DNA of 33,473 bases from Nostoc sp. 106C (lineage in GTDB: Bacteria > Cyanobacteriota > Cyanobacteriia > Cyanobacteriales > Nostocaceae), in the NCBI RefSeq assembly GCF_002154725.1, contig NZ_MTAW01000200.1, forward strand, positions 1-33,473. Direction: 5' to 3'. Shown piece after piece: positions 24,556 to 31,993 of the stretch. The notes below the pieces were generated by a model. That model searched no databases, was not told the origin of the DNA, and saw only the letters and a program-made list of their open reading frames with translations. Every line of letters begins with the position of its first letter. The stretch's first letter is position 1. The position numbers were made by a program, and so were the translations under genes.

Positions 24556-25299
24556 ATGAGATCTGATGAGAAGCTGACAATGAGCGATTCTCGTTCCGAG
24601 ACTCTTCGTGAACGCATTTTGCAACAACAAATTGCCTACTATAGTGCTAGAGCTAATGAATATGATGAATGGTTCTATCGCCTTGGTCGTTACGATCGCG
24701 GTGACGAACTAAACCAGCGTTGGTTTGCAGAAATTGATATTGTCAAACAGGCTTTACAACAAATTGGACATACCGAGGAAATCTTAGAATTAGCTTGTGG
24801 AACGGGAATTTGGACACAGGAGCTTTTAAAAATAGCCAAGAAAATAATTGCAATTGATGCTTCAGCAGAAGTAATTGAAATTAATCGCAGTAAGTTAAAT
24901 TCACCGAAGATAAAATATCAGCAAGTTGATTTGTTTGCCTGGGAACCTGATACTGAATATGATTTAGTATTTTTCTCTTTCTGGTTATCTCATGTGCCGC
25001 CAGAATTACTTGAATCTTTTATGTCAAAAGTCTATAAATCTGTGCGTGTTGGTGGACAAGTATTTATTGTTGACTCACGCTTTGAACCAACATCTACAGC
25101 TAATAACCATCTTCTTAATGATGACGGCAGTATATACAAAATCCGTAAGTTAAACGATGGGCAAGAATTTCAGATTGTGAAAATTTTTTATCAGCCAGAT
25201 GAACTGCAAAATAAACTTACACAAGTCGGTTTTATAGCTGATGTCAAAGTGACAGATCATTATTTTATTTATGCTAATGCTACGAAGTTTGAGAATTAA
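24556..25299 (+). CDS. Class I SAM-dependent methyltransferase
   Basis: A 247-aa methyltransferase. The N-terminal QIAYYSARANEYDEWFYRLGRYDRG is a signature of a cyanobacterial/proteobacterial group of SAM enzymes. It precedes motif I ILELACGTGIWTQELL (about 76-91), IIAIDASAEVI, VDLFAWEPDTEYDLVFFSFWLSHV and VGGQVFIVDSRFEP. The acceptor is unknown. Possible starts are TTG 24553, ATG 24556 and ATG 24580 (MSDSRSET); I give the first ATG, but 24580 is plausible because homologous-looking sequence starts there. It is transcribed away from the SsuA-like gene and may be regulated through the shared site A. The folE gene follows 69 bp downstream on the same strand. Confidence 0.85.
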   Translation: MRSDEKLTMSDSRSETLRERILQQQIAYYSARANEYDEWFYRLGRYDRGDELNQRWFAEIDIVKQALQQIGHTEEILELACGTGIWTQELLKIAKKIIAIDASAEVIEINRSKLNSPKIKYQQVDLFAWEPDTEYDLVFFSFWLSHVPPELLESFMSKVYKSVRVGGQVFIVDSRFEPTSTANNHLLNDDGSIYKIRKLNDGQEFQIVKIFYQPDELQNKLTQVGFIADVKVTDHYFIYANATKFEN

Positions 25300-25368
25300 T
25301 TTGTTGTTAACAGATTATCAAGAAATAGCGCTCGCTACCTCGCAAAATTTTCTCTAATTTAATCACGA

Positions 25369-26013
25369 ATGACTACTGAACTTGATTATTATTTCGACAG
25401 CGACACATACAAAGCCGAGAATTCACCAGCACCTCTAGAGAGACTTAACGACCCAATTATTGATTCCGTGCGAACATTATTGCTCGGTGTTGGTGAAAAT
25501 CCTGAACGTGAAGGACTGCTGAAAACAGATAAGCGAGTCGCACAGGCCATGCGGTTTCTCACTAGTGGTTATCACCAATCTTTAGAAGCAATTGTCAATG
25601 GAGCAATCTTTGATGAAGGTCACAACGAGATGGTATTAGTTCGAGATATTGATGTTTTTAGCTTGTGCGAACACCATATATTGCCGTTTATGGGTAAAGT
25701 ACATGTTGCTTATATCCCCAACCAAAAGGTTGTCGGACTGAGTAAACTGGCTCGGATTGTGGAAATGTATTCTCGTCGCTTGCAAGTACAGGAAAGGCTA
25801 ACTAAACAAATAGCTGAAGCTATTCAAACCATACTTCAACCTCAGGGTGTTGCTGTTGTTATTGAAGCTATTCATATGTGTATGGTAATGCGGGGTGTAC
25901 AAAAACCTGGTTCTTGGACTGTCACCAGCGCTTTGTTAGGAGTGTTTCAAGAAAAGCAAAAAACTCGTGAAGAATTATTTAATTTAAATGGTCATAAGGC
26001 TGAGTTATTTTAG
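25369..26013 (+). CDS. folE: GTP cyclohydrolase I
   Basis: A 214-aa enzyme that converts GTP to 7,8-dihydroneopterin triphosphate, the first step of folate and pterin synthesis. All zinc ligands are visible: C100 and H103 in [19 protein letters not shown], and C171 in [64 protein letters not shown] and [12 protein letters not shown] complete the family signatures. The length (214 aa) is normal, with a short variable N-terminal extension. It could be one of several FolE copies, as in many cyanobacteria; the neighbourhood contains no other folate gene. The ATG at 25369 is the only start before the conserved core. A long gene-poor region follows. Confidence 0.93.
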   Translation: MTTELDYYFDSDTYKAENSPAPLERLNDPIIDSVRTLLLGVGENPEREGLLKTDKRVAQAMRFLTSGYHQSLEAIVNGAIFDEGHNEMVLVRDIDVFSLCEHHILPFMGKVHVAYIPNQKVVGLSKLARIVEMYSRRLQVQERLTKQIAEAIQTILQPQGVAVVIEAIHMCMVMRGVQKPGSWTVTSALLGVFQEKQKTREELFNLNGHKAELF

Positions 26014-26249
26014 CTTACTCAAATTTGAGGCTGAAGTCACCTCAGTGCGATCGCGATTTGATGGAAACGTGATAATTACTGGGGCGAGTCAGTGAAATTT
26101 GATGCAATTATTGAGGATTTAAGTATGCTTCCTGCAATCATCCAAAGCTTTGAATAAGAGAAATGAACAACTCAATAATCTGATTTTTAACCCTCTCCCC
26201 TAAGCCTACGCTGTACATACAAGCCGGAAAATCTAACGAACAGAAAATC
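26014..26249. other. Gene-free spacer after folE
   Basis: No gene recognised. A short in-frame stretch around 26091-26157 (VKFDAIIEDLSMLPAIIQSF, then stop) looks coding and could be the tail of a lost gene, but no family is recognised. The whole interval 26014-26795 contains only this, two interspersed repeat units and A+T-rich sequence. Confidence 0.35.
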
Positions 26250-26385
26250 ATTGATGGTGCTTTGCGCTGGGCGACAACACAACGCCAGTTTGCTCAAGTC
26301 AAGCCAGCCGCTTGCGGGAGTTCCCCTCGTTGTGCGGACTGGCGTGGGAAACCCGTCCATGCAACTGGCTCCCTACTGGCGCTAC
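26250..26385. repeat. Interspersed repeat unit (copy 2)
   Basis: Begins with TGGTGCTTTGCGCTGGGCG-type text, then a GCCAGTTTGCTCAAG...GGGAAACCCG...AACTGGCTCCC block. The same skeleton is seen near 55-105 and 26666-26733. The open reading frame that crosses it is repeat sequence. Confidence 0.55.
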
Positions 26386-26665
26386 TTTGAGTCAGCAAGA
26401 TTTTTAACCTCTCCCTTGCAAAAGTATGAGAGTGCATCGCGCTGATCGGAAAACATCTTTCTTTATCTAGTAGGCTATTTCTAGCTCATTAAATCGGCAG
26501 AGTTTTAAACTACCTATACCCCCAAGGAAATAAATAGGCCTAATTTCTATTCTTGATCGGTAATCCACCAAATAAAAAAGAACGAAATTAATAAAATTAT
26601 TAATGAGATGATTTCACGAATCATTTTCATTTGTTATTGGTCAGTTATCCTCTCTTACAAAGTTC

Positions 26666-26733
26666 TGAGCGGAGGTTTCCTTCGCTCAACGCCAGTCGCC
26701 TGCGACGAGAAACTCGTCTACAGCGCTGGCTCG
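26666..26733. repeat. Interspersed repeat unit (copy 3)
   Basis: GAGCGGAGGTTTCCTTCGCTC followed by AACGCCAGTCGCC, GACGAGAAACTCGTC and AGCGCTGGCTC: a GC-rich imperfect palindrome of the same family as 26250-26385, with GCCAG...CTGGC as outer arms. Confidence 0.55.
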
Positions 26734-26795
26734 ACTTTGTGCTTTATCGTTTATTATTTCTCCATCTCCTCTTGCTTCTCCAATTCTTAATATAC

Positions 26796-27632
26796 TTAGT
26801 CATGTAATTCAAGGCGAACATAAGTGCGATCGTCAAATGACTCTCTACCTGGTGCAAGCCCTCTTTGTCCTAAATAAAGGTCATAAAATAAAGGGTCTTT
26901 AGCGATAATTTCTCTTAGAATTGTCTCGCTTTCTTTAAGAGTTGTTCTTAAATCTGGATAACCATCACTGGCAAGAATAACTGACTTAACTTGCTCTGGA
27001 ATCTTGACAACTTCAATATATTTCTCAGGGACTCGCTCGCCATTAATTACACCGTAACCAAAAGGTTCTGTCGGAGAATTACACAAGGCTGATTGCAAGC
27101 TATATATAGATACAAGAAAATTTTGGCTGGGATCGTTTTGCAGTAATTCTGTAATTGTTTTACCCTGAGCCAGGTAGGAATGCACAATTAAAGAACGTAA
27201 CTGAGTTGTAACTTCATCTACTTTGCTGAGTGGATTGTGACCTTTCCCATCTAATAAATATTGACAATCCCCCACCCGCCAAATTTCTCGTCGCGTATTA
27301 GAGAATAGTATGATTGCAAAACAAGGCGCAAAAATTGGAGTTTTATCTGATTTAACTTTTAGCAAAGATTTTCTTACTGCTTGAGTTAAATGTTCAATGG
27401 CTTCTGTAGCATTACTATCAGGAGCAAGACTTTCTAAAGCTTGAGCGCCTATTTCTGCTACAAATCTACCAGGAGAAAGTCCGTCATAACTAGCACCAGA
27501 TGAATCCGTAGCACCATCCAGAACAGCTACAAAGTCCTGGTTGACGACAAGGCGATCGTCACCTTGCGTCGGATCTCCATACTTCGATCGGCTCAATGAC
27601 TCAACTACTGTGAAGCTTGGGTTTGAATTCAT
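26796..27632 (-). CDS. PP2C-like protein phosphatase domain protein
   Basis: A 278-aa PP2C-like (PPM-fold) protein. The metal-binding motifs occur in order: GDDRLVVNQDFVAVLDGATDSSG (acidic pair and the DG of motif II, residues about 24-46), WRVGDCQYLLDGKG, VILASDGYPDL (SDG motif) and FDDRTYVRLEL (final DD motif). Such proteins dephosphorylate Ser/Thr residues with Mn/Mg. The sequence is more divergent than PphA-type cyanobacterial PP2C, so activity is probable but unproven. Start ATG 27632 (MNSNPSF). It is divergent from the MFS gene across 528 bp that contain several symmetric elements. No kinase partner is adjacent. Confidence 0.78.
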   Translation of the reverse strand: MNSNPSFTVVESLSRSKYGDPTQGDDRLVVNQDFVAVLDGATDSSGASYDGLSPGRFVAEIGAQALESLAPDSNATEAIEHLTQAVRKSLLKVKSDKTPIFAPCFAIILFSNTRREIWRVGDCQYLLDGKGHNPLSKVDEVTTQLRSLIVHSYLAQGKTITELLQNDPSQNFLVSIYSLQSALCNSPTEPFGYGVINGERVPEKYIEVVKIPEQVKSVILASDGYPDLRTTLKESETILREIIAKDPLFYDLYLGQRGLAPGRESFDDRTYVRLELHD

Positions 27633-27664
27633 CTTCAGTATCTTACCTCACAGCTACATCTATT

Positions 27665-27723
27665 AGATATTAAATCGTTACTAAAATAAGTAACGATTTA
27701 TTTACTAAACTTATTTAATATCT
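27665..27723. repeat. Nested inverted repeats upstream of the PP2C-like gene
   Basis: TAAATCGTTAC (27671-27681) and GTAACGATTTA (27690-27700) are perfect 11-bp inverted arms with an 8-bp spacer. Overlapping them, AGATATTAAAT (27665-27675) pairs perfectly with ATTTAATATCT (27713-27723). It lies 33-91 bp upstream of the PP2C-like start codon. It could be an operator, a leader hairpin or a remnant of a small palindromic element. Confidence 0.45.
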
Positions 27724-27774
27724 GTATCAGTAGCTCATGACATAGAATACTTTCATAATCAACTTAAATGTAAG

Positions 27775-27806
27775 GTTTTTAATAGCAAATATTTGCTATT
27801 AAAAAC
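27775..27806. repeat. Perfect 32-bp palindrome
   Basis: GTTTTTAATAGCAAAT (27775-27790) is followed immediately by its exact reverse complement (27791-27806), with no spacer. It sits in the PP2C/MFS divergent spacer. It could be a regulator site, a bidirectional terminator-like structure or a short mobile palindrome. Confidence 0.5.
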
Positions 27807-27850
27807 TTGCTGTTATGAAGCTTTTGTGTAAATATTCTATATAGTTATTA

Positions 27851-27888
27851 GTAAAATACGGTAAACTTATCAAATTAGAGTATTTTAC
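27851..27888 (+). promoter_or_regulatory. Operator-like dyad, site B
   Basis: GTAAAATAC (27851-27859) and GTATTTTAC (27880-27888) are perfect inverted arms 20 bp apart. Between and across them runs TACGGTAAACTTATCAAATT (27857-27876), which differs from site A at one base. Upstream of the small ORF at 27944 and of the MFS gene at 28161. Confidence 0.5.
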
Positions 27889-27943
27889 ATGATATTTGTG
27901 CAGTTTTTAAATTTTTTCGTAATTTTTCTATTTGAGGTTTTAA

Positions 27944-28048
27944 ATGAACCTAACCCATCATCAGCGGGTTATGCTAGGCAATGTTGGCACTAAATATAAG
28001 TTTTTTAATAAAGTTTTGACTATGCCTATAGTTATTAGTCATAGCTGA
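27944..28048 (+). CDS. Possible 34-aa leader peptide
   Basis: A small ORF (starts MNLTHHQRVM, ends VISHS, TGA at 28046-28048) preceded by GAGG seven bases before its ATG. It lies between operator-like site B and the MFS gene, where a regulatory leader peptide would be. It also overlaps a small AACCC/GGGTT hairpin. It has no family resemblance that I recognise and could be a chance ORF. Confidence 0.25.
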   Translation: MNLTHHQRVMLGNVGTKYKFFNKVLTMPIVISHS

Positions 28049-28160
28049 AAATTTGTAGCGCCAAAACAATGATGTATACAGCTTATTTCTGATGTTAGTT
28101 GGGAAAATCTCTGCTATATTCCGCAACTTAGCGATAACCCAAAACATTAATTAGATATTT

Positions 28161-29366
28161 ATGAATTCTCAAGAGCAGTCTGATCTCACCGATACAACTG
28201 CATTTAGCAATCTGCTAGCGAATCGGACGACTATTTTCATCTTAGCGATCGCCTGTGGATTAGCAATAGCAAATGTGTATTACAATCAACCTCTATTAGC
28301 AGATATGGGCAGAAGCTTTCATATCTCTGTAAAGCAGGTAGGATTTATCCCGACGCTTACCCAAGTAGGCTATGCAACAGGCTTACTATTGTTAGTTCCT
28401 TTAGGCGATCGCTTAGAACGACGACAGCTAATTATCAAGATGTTCGGCTTGCTTACCTGTACCTTAGTAGGAGTCGCCATCTCTCCCAATGTAATTTGGT
28501 TAAGCGTAGCTAGTTTTTTGCTTGGTTTTACTAGCATTGTCGCCCATCTGATTCTTCCCTTCGTTGCCCAAATCACCCCGCCCAACCACCGAGGTAAGGT
28601 GATTGGTACATTGATGAGTGGACTGATTATCAGTGTCCTCTTGGCTCGTTCTGTGAGTGGGTTTGTAGGTAAAATGTTTGGCTGGCAAGCGATTTATTGG
28701 ATTGCTGCTGTTGTCATGATTTTTCTCGCTTTGGTAATTCGCAAACAGCTACCTGCCAATCGCTCCTCATCGCAGATGTCTTATCCGCAACTGATGCAAA
28801 GCCTTGCCCATCTTACCTATCAACAGCCTGTTCTTCGGGAAGCTGCATTCAATATTGCTTTAGTATTTGCCGCTTTTAATGTCTTTTGGGTAACACTGGT
28901 TTTCCTGCTAGAATCGCCTCCCTATAACTATGACAGTCAAGTTGCAGGATTATTTGGCTTAGTAGGTATAGCCGGAGCTGGTACAAGTTCCCTGGTCGGT
29001 AGATTAGTAGACAAGTGGGGTGCAAGGAGCGTTGTAAGTGTAGCTCTTTCTCTTGCTTTATCCGGCTTTACGATTCTCTGGCTAGCAGGAAATCATTTAA
29101 TGGGTCTGATTTTGGGGGTAATAATTTTAGAATTAGGAATGCATAGCGCCTACCTTTCTAATCAAATCCGCGTTTATAATCTTGTTCCTAATGCTGAGAG
29201 CCGATTGAACACTGTGTATATGGTAATCAACTACACTGGAGGGGCACTTGGTTCCTTACTTGGTAGCTATAGCTGGGCAATCTGGCAGTGGAACGGGGTT
29301 TGCGCTTTGGGGTTTTTCCTGTTAATCCTAGCGTCAATTTTGCACTTTGGAGGACGTGGTGGATAG
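28161..29366 (+). CDS. MFS transporter (AraJ/YgaY-like)
   Basis: A 401-aa, twelve-helix major facilitator protein. LAIACGLAIANVYYNQPLLADMGRSF at the first helix (the NVYYNQPLL signature of a multidrug/sugar-efflux-like MFS_1 group), LGDRLERRQLIIKMF (motif A loop), ITPPNHRGKVIGTLMSGLI and LVGRLVDKWGARSV (motif A repeat in the second half) support the call. The substrate is unknown. It is unlike the MFS_3 protein at 3442. The start is ATG at 28161. The upstream 528 bp carries operator-like site B and a perfect palindrome, implying regulated expression. It is followed by a truncated SDR remnant in the opposite direction. Confidence 0.88.
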   Translation: MNSQEQSDLTDTTAFSNLLANRTTIFILAIACGLAIANVYYNQPLLADMGRSFHISVKQVGFIPTLTQVGYATGLLLLVPLGDRLERRQLIIKMFGLLTCTLVGVAISPNVIWLSVASFLLGFTSIVAHLILPFVAQITPPNHRGKVIGTLMSGLIISVLLARSVSGFVGKMFGWQAIYWIAAVVMIFLALVIRKQLPANRSSSQMSYPQLMQSLAHLTYQQPVLREAAFNIALVFAAFNVFWVTLVFLLESPPYNYDSQVAGLFGLVGIAGAGTSSLVGRLVDKWGARSVVSVALSLALSGFTILWLAGNHLMGLILGVIILELGMHSAYLSNQIRVYNLVPNAESRLNTVYMVINYTGGALGSLLGSYSWAIWQWNGVCALGFFLLILASILHFGGRGG

Positions 29367-29397
29367 ACTCTACGCGAGATCGCTGTTTCTGAAGAGT

Positions 29398-29526
29398 TTA
29401 CCAATCTTCCAGGCTTGGTCGAATGAGAATCTCATTTACGTTGACATGTGGCGGTTGTGTCACCGCGTAAACGATCGCGGCCGCAATGTCTTCACTTTTG
29501 AGTTCGTTTAAGCTAAAGATCCAAAT
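29398..29526 (-). pseudogene. C-terminal remnant of an SDR oxidoreductase
   Basis: The minus strand reads [37 protein letters not shown] and stop (29398-29400). This is the standard C-terminus of YdfG-type short-chain dehydrogenases (L-x-x-E-D-I-A-x-A-I-x-Y-A, then P-x-x-V-x-x-N-E-I-L-I-R-P-T). A stop codon in the same frame at 29527-29529 and the absence of the Rossmann and catalytic YxxxK parts show it is a fragment. The rest of the spacer 29530-29771 has no gene. Confidence 0.75.
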
Positions 29527-29583
29527 TTACCTTTAACCAGCGACCAAATACTGTAGCTTGTTTCTGGGAAGGTTCCAGATTCA

Positions 29584-29616
29584 AACTGCGATAATTTGGT
29601 CGATAAACCGTATTTT
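29584..29616 (-). promoter_or_regulatory. Weak operator-like site (site E)
   Basis: On the minus strand AATACGGT, eight bases, then CAAATTA (29592-29614) reproduce the two conserved ends of sites A/B with identical spacing, but the central TTATC is displaced. On this strand it faces the SDR remnant, so it may be a relic of that gene's promoter. Confidence 0.22.
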
Positions 29617-29771
29617 TTTAGATAAAAATCCCGTAGTTAGGGAAAAAAAGCAATAGCTGTCAGTAAAAGAAGATATCAGCTATATAGTATAAGTTATCCC
29701 GCTTTTTCCTCAGCCTATTATCTTCTAACGCATCCTAATTTATTTTCGTCTAGCTCAGTACAATCACTAAG

Positions 29772-30860
29772 TCATGCCTTATTTTTGATACTATCCGGTA
29801 TGATAGCTGCATACTGCTGAGAAGTTAAAGTAGCTTGCCGGACATCAACTTGTTTTGGCACGATTTGTAACTGGTATAAGATATCGGCTACTTGCTGTTG
29901 ATCTCGCAGCACTTGCTCATTAATAGGATGCATATCGTACTTTCTCCTCTTAAGGATGATTTCCATCGTTGGTACATCAACATTTAAGTTTGGCGCAAGA
30001 ATTTCAGCCGCAGCCCGCCTGTTTTGATTTGCCCACTCTCCAACTTGGTAGTACTCTTCTAGAATTGCTTTGAAGAGTTCAAGGTTATTGCTAGCAAACT
30101 CCCTCGCAGCTAAGTAGAAAGAGCCTGGTGTTTTAATTCCCTGAGCATCCCGCAGAACTCGGATCGTTCCCTCCTGTTGAAACTTGATCAGTGTCGGGTC
30201 GATCGCTACATAAGCATCAACAGTTTTGTTCAAAAATGCTGCTCGTCCATCAGCAACAGTCAAATTCACACCTTGAACATCGTTAAACTTTAACCCAACT
30301 TCTTCCAGTGCTTTCGCCAAAAAATAGGTCAGAGCAGTTCCTCTAGCATAAGCAACCTTCTTACCTTTAAGATCCGCCACCTTCTTAATGGGAGAATCTT
30401 TCGGCACAATAATTCCATAGCTTTCCCCCGTACCCGCCGGGATATTCACTAGGTAAACCAGATTGTTGCCAGCAGCCTGGGCAAAGATAGGCGGCGTTTC
30501 CCCGACTGATCCCCCATCAATGCTACCCACACTTAAGGCTTCCAGTAGGGGTGGGCCGGAGATGAATTTCGTCCAGCTCACATCTATTCCCAAAGGAGCT
30601 AAACGCTTTTCAATAACACCTTTTTCCTTTGTTAAATCGCCAAATGATGTGAAGCCAAGGCGAATAAGTTTAGGCTTGCTATTACTAGTGTTGCTATTAC
30701 TCGCAATAATGTTGTTGTTATTGTTACTGATCGTATTTTTGTCACCACTACCAGCATTTGCTCCACAGCCTACCAATGTAGCGAAAGAGGTAAACCCATA
30801 TAAGGTGTAAAGCAAATCTCGTCGGGAAATTAATCGTTTCCTGACATAAGGTTTAATCAT
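29772..30860 (-). CDS. Sulfonate-type ABC substrate-binding lipoprotein (SsuA-like)
   Basis: A 362-aa SsuA/NMT1-family binding protein. The N-terminus has a twin-arginine-like SRRDLLY (residues about 12-18) and lipobox TLVGC (C32). An Asn/Ser-rich spacer encoded by a low-complexity run follows. Landmarks are IRLGFTSFGDLTKEKGVIEKR, GSVGETPPIFAQAAGNNLVY, GKKVAYARGTALTYFLAKAL, ADGRAAFLNKTVDAYVAIDP and YLAAREFA; the tail is PKQVDVRQATLTSQQYAAI. I use ATG 30860; TTG 30869 is the other option. It lies downstream of two TauD-type dioxygenase genes on the same strand, the context of a taurine/sulfonate utilisation operon, but TauB/TauC-type transporter genes are missing in this window. A strong hairpin separates it from the dioxygenase gene. 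Confidence 0.88.
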   Translation of the reverse strand: MIKPYVRKRLISRRDLLYTLYGFTSFATLVGCGANAGSGDKNTISNNNNNIIASNSNTSNSKPKLIRLGFTSFGDLTKEKGVIEKRLAPLGIDVSWTKFISGPPLLEALSVGSIDGGSVGETPPIFAQAAGNNLVYLVNIPAGTGESYGIIVPKDSPIKKVADLKGKKVAYARGTALTYFLAKALEEVGLKFNDVQGVNLTVADGRAAFLNKTVDAYVAIDPTLIKFQQEGTIRVLRDAQGIKTPGSFYLAAREFASNNLELFKAILEEYYQVGEWANQNRRAAAEILAPNLNVDVPTMEIILKRRKYDMHPINEQVLRDQQQVADILYQLQIVPKQVDVRQATLTSQQYAAIIPDSIKNKA

Positions 30861-30885
30861 GACTGTCAATCCTGTCTTGTTTACT

Positions 30886-30919
30886 GTTGACTGTTAACCG
30901 TTGACAATTAACAGTCAAC
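30886..30919. repeat. Perfect 12-bp inverted repeat between tauD-like and ssuA-like genes
   Basis: GTTGACTGTTAA (30886-30897) and TTAACAGTCAAC (30908-30919) are exact inverted arms around a 10-nt loop. It could attenuate transcription, stabilise the 5' end of the binding-protein mRNA or be a Nostocales intergenic repeat. It has no T-run typical of an intrinsic terminator. Confidence 0.5.
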
Positions 30920-30963
30920 GATCAACACCATATTTTGTTCTATATCCTTAGACTGCTAAACCT

Positions 30964-31848
30964 TTAGAACGGACGGCTACCCCGGAGGCTGACTCGTTTG
31001 AGAATACGGGTAGCATTGGCATCAAATTCAGGACGGTAGTGAGCTGTTGCTTGGTTATCCCAATAAAGTAGGTCGCCCTTGCTCCACTGGTGGCGATAGG
31101 CAAACCGGGGTTGTTTGATATGCTCTTGCAACTTTGCAACTAGTTTTGCTCCTTCTACATGGTCATAATCCACGATGTCTACATCGCTAGCTGCATTGAA
31201 GAAGAGGATCTTTTTGCCTGTATCTGGATGCGTGCGAACCAGAGGATGAATTGCTACTCTTTCGCCTGGTTCAGGAGCGCGACCAGCTGCATATTTAGGA
31301 TTACCATACTCATCCCGATCCCTACTGCCATAGAAATTGAAGTAGCGAACTTGCAAGCCAGCAATTTGCTGTTTGGTGGCATCATCTAGCTCATCGTAGG
31401 CCTGAGCTAAATTCACCCAATAAGTATTGGGGCCATTCTCAGGTACTTCTACTGCATATAGGAAAGAGCCGCTAGATGGCACAGGGAGCCAGTAATGATC
31501 GATGTGAGGTAAAAGTTCTTGATAGTTCGGTCTGATATTGACTGAACTATCCTCAGGAGCAGCATTTGCGAGAGTAAGTACTAGGGGTGGCAGGTATTCT
31601 TCTGTTTCTCCTTTGCGGACATAAGCAGGCTGCTGGAGAATATCGCCAAAGTAATTGGCAAAGGCTAACAACTGATCGTCAGTTAATATTTGGTTTTTGA
31701 AGATGAGAAGATGGCGATCGCGCCATATCTGCTTCAGTTGTAAAATCACTTCTGGTTCTACAGAACGACTGACATCAATTCCGGTAATTACCGCACCTAG
31801 AGCCGCGTCTGTGGGTGTAATCTCAATCCTACTAGCCGTGAGTGCCAT
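30964..31848 (-). CDS. TauD/TfdA-family Fe(II)/2-oxoglutarate dioxygenase
   Basis: A 294-aa dioxygenase of the taurine dioxygenase family. The iron facial triad is H115 and D117 in LLPHIDHYW plus H270 in NQATAHYRPEF. R281 or R285 in ATRILKRVSLRG would hold 2-oxoglutarate. It opens with IEITPTDAALGAVITGIDVS, the normal TauD start. TauD members hydroxylate the carbon next to a sulfonate (or related group), releasing sulfite. The ATG at 31848 follows TAAGGAG, a strong Shine-Dalgarno. The upstream gene is a second, quite different TauD protein (gap 145 bp). Substrate differences between the two cannot be read from the sequence; relatives also act on sulfate esters, phenoxyacetates and others. Confidence 0.88.
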   Translation of the reverse strand: MALTASRIEITPTDAALGAVITGIDVSRSVEPEVILQLKQIWRDRHLLIFKNQILTDDQLLAFANYFGDILQQPAYVRKGETEEYLPPLVLTLANAAPEDSSVNIRPNYQELLPHIDHYWLPVPSSGSFLYAVEVPENGPNTYWVNLAQAYDELDDATKQQIAGLQVRYFNFYGSRDRDEYGNPKYAAGRAPEPGERVAIHPLVRTHPDTGKKILFFNAASDVDIVDYDHVEGAKLVAKLQEHIKQPRFAYRHQWSKGDLLYWDNQATAHYRPEFDANATRILKRVSLRGSRPF

Positions 31849-31993
31849 GATCTGGTCTCCTTAAGATTTAGGACTATACGATCAACTGGTCATGCAAAAA
31901 TTACCCTTGTAGAGCAACAAGGGGTTAATGTCTGCGTTCATAAGTACTGAGTAGTTTTTAATTTACTCAGCACTCATGATTTATAACTCAGCT

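Noticed and set aside
26251-26445. 64-codon ORF after folE
   Set aside because: It lies inside an interspersed repeat that recurs in the window; composition is that of the repeat.
30463-30810. 115-codon plus-strand ORF ending in a Leu run
   Set aside because: Antisense of the binding protein at 29772-30860; the Leu run is the complement of its Asn-rich linker.
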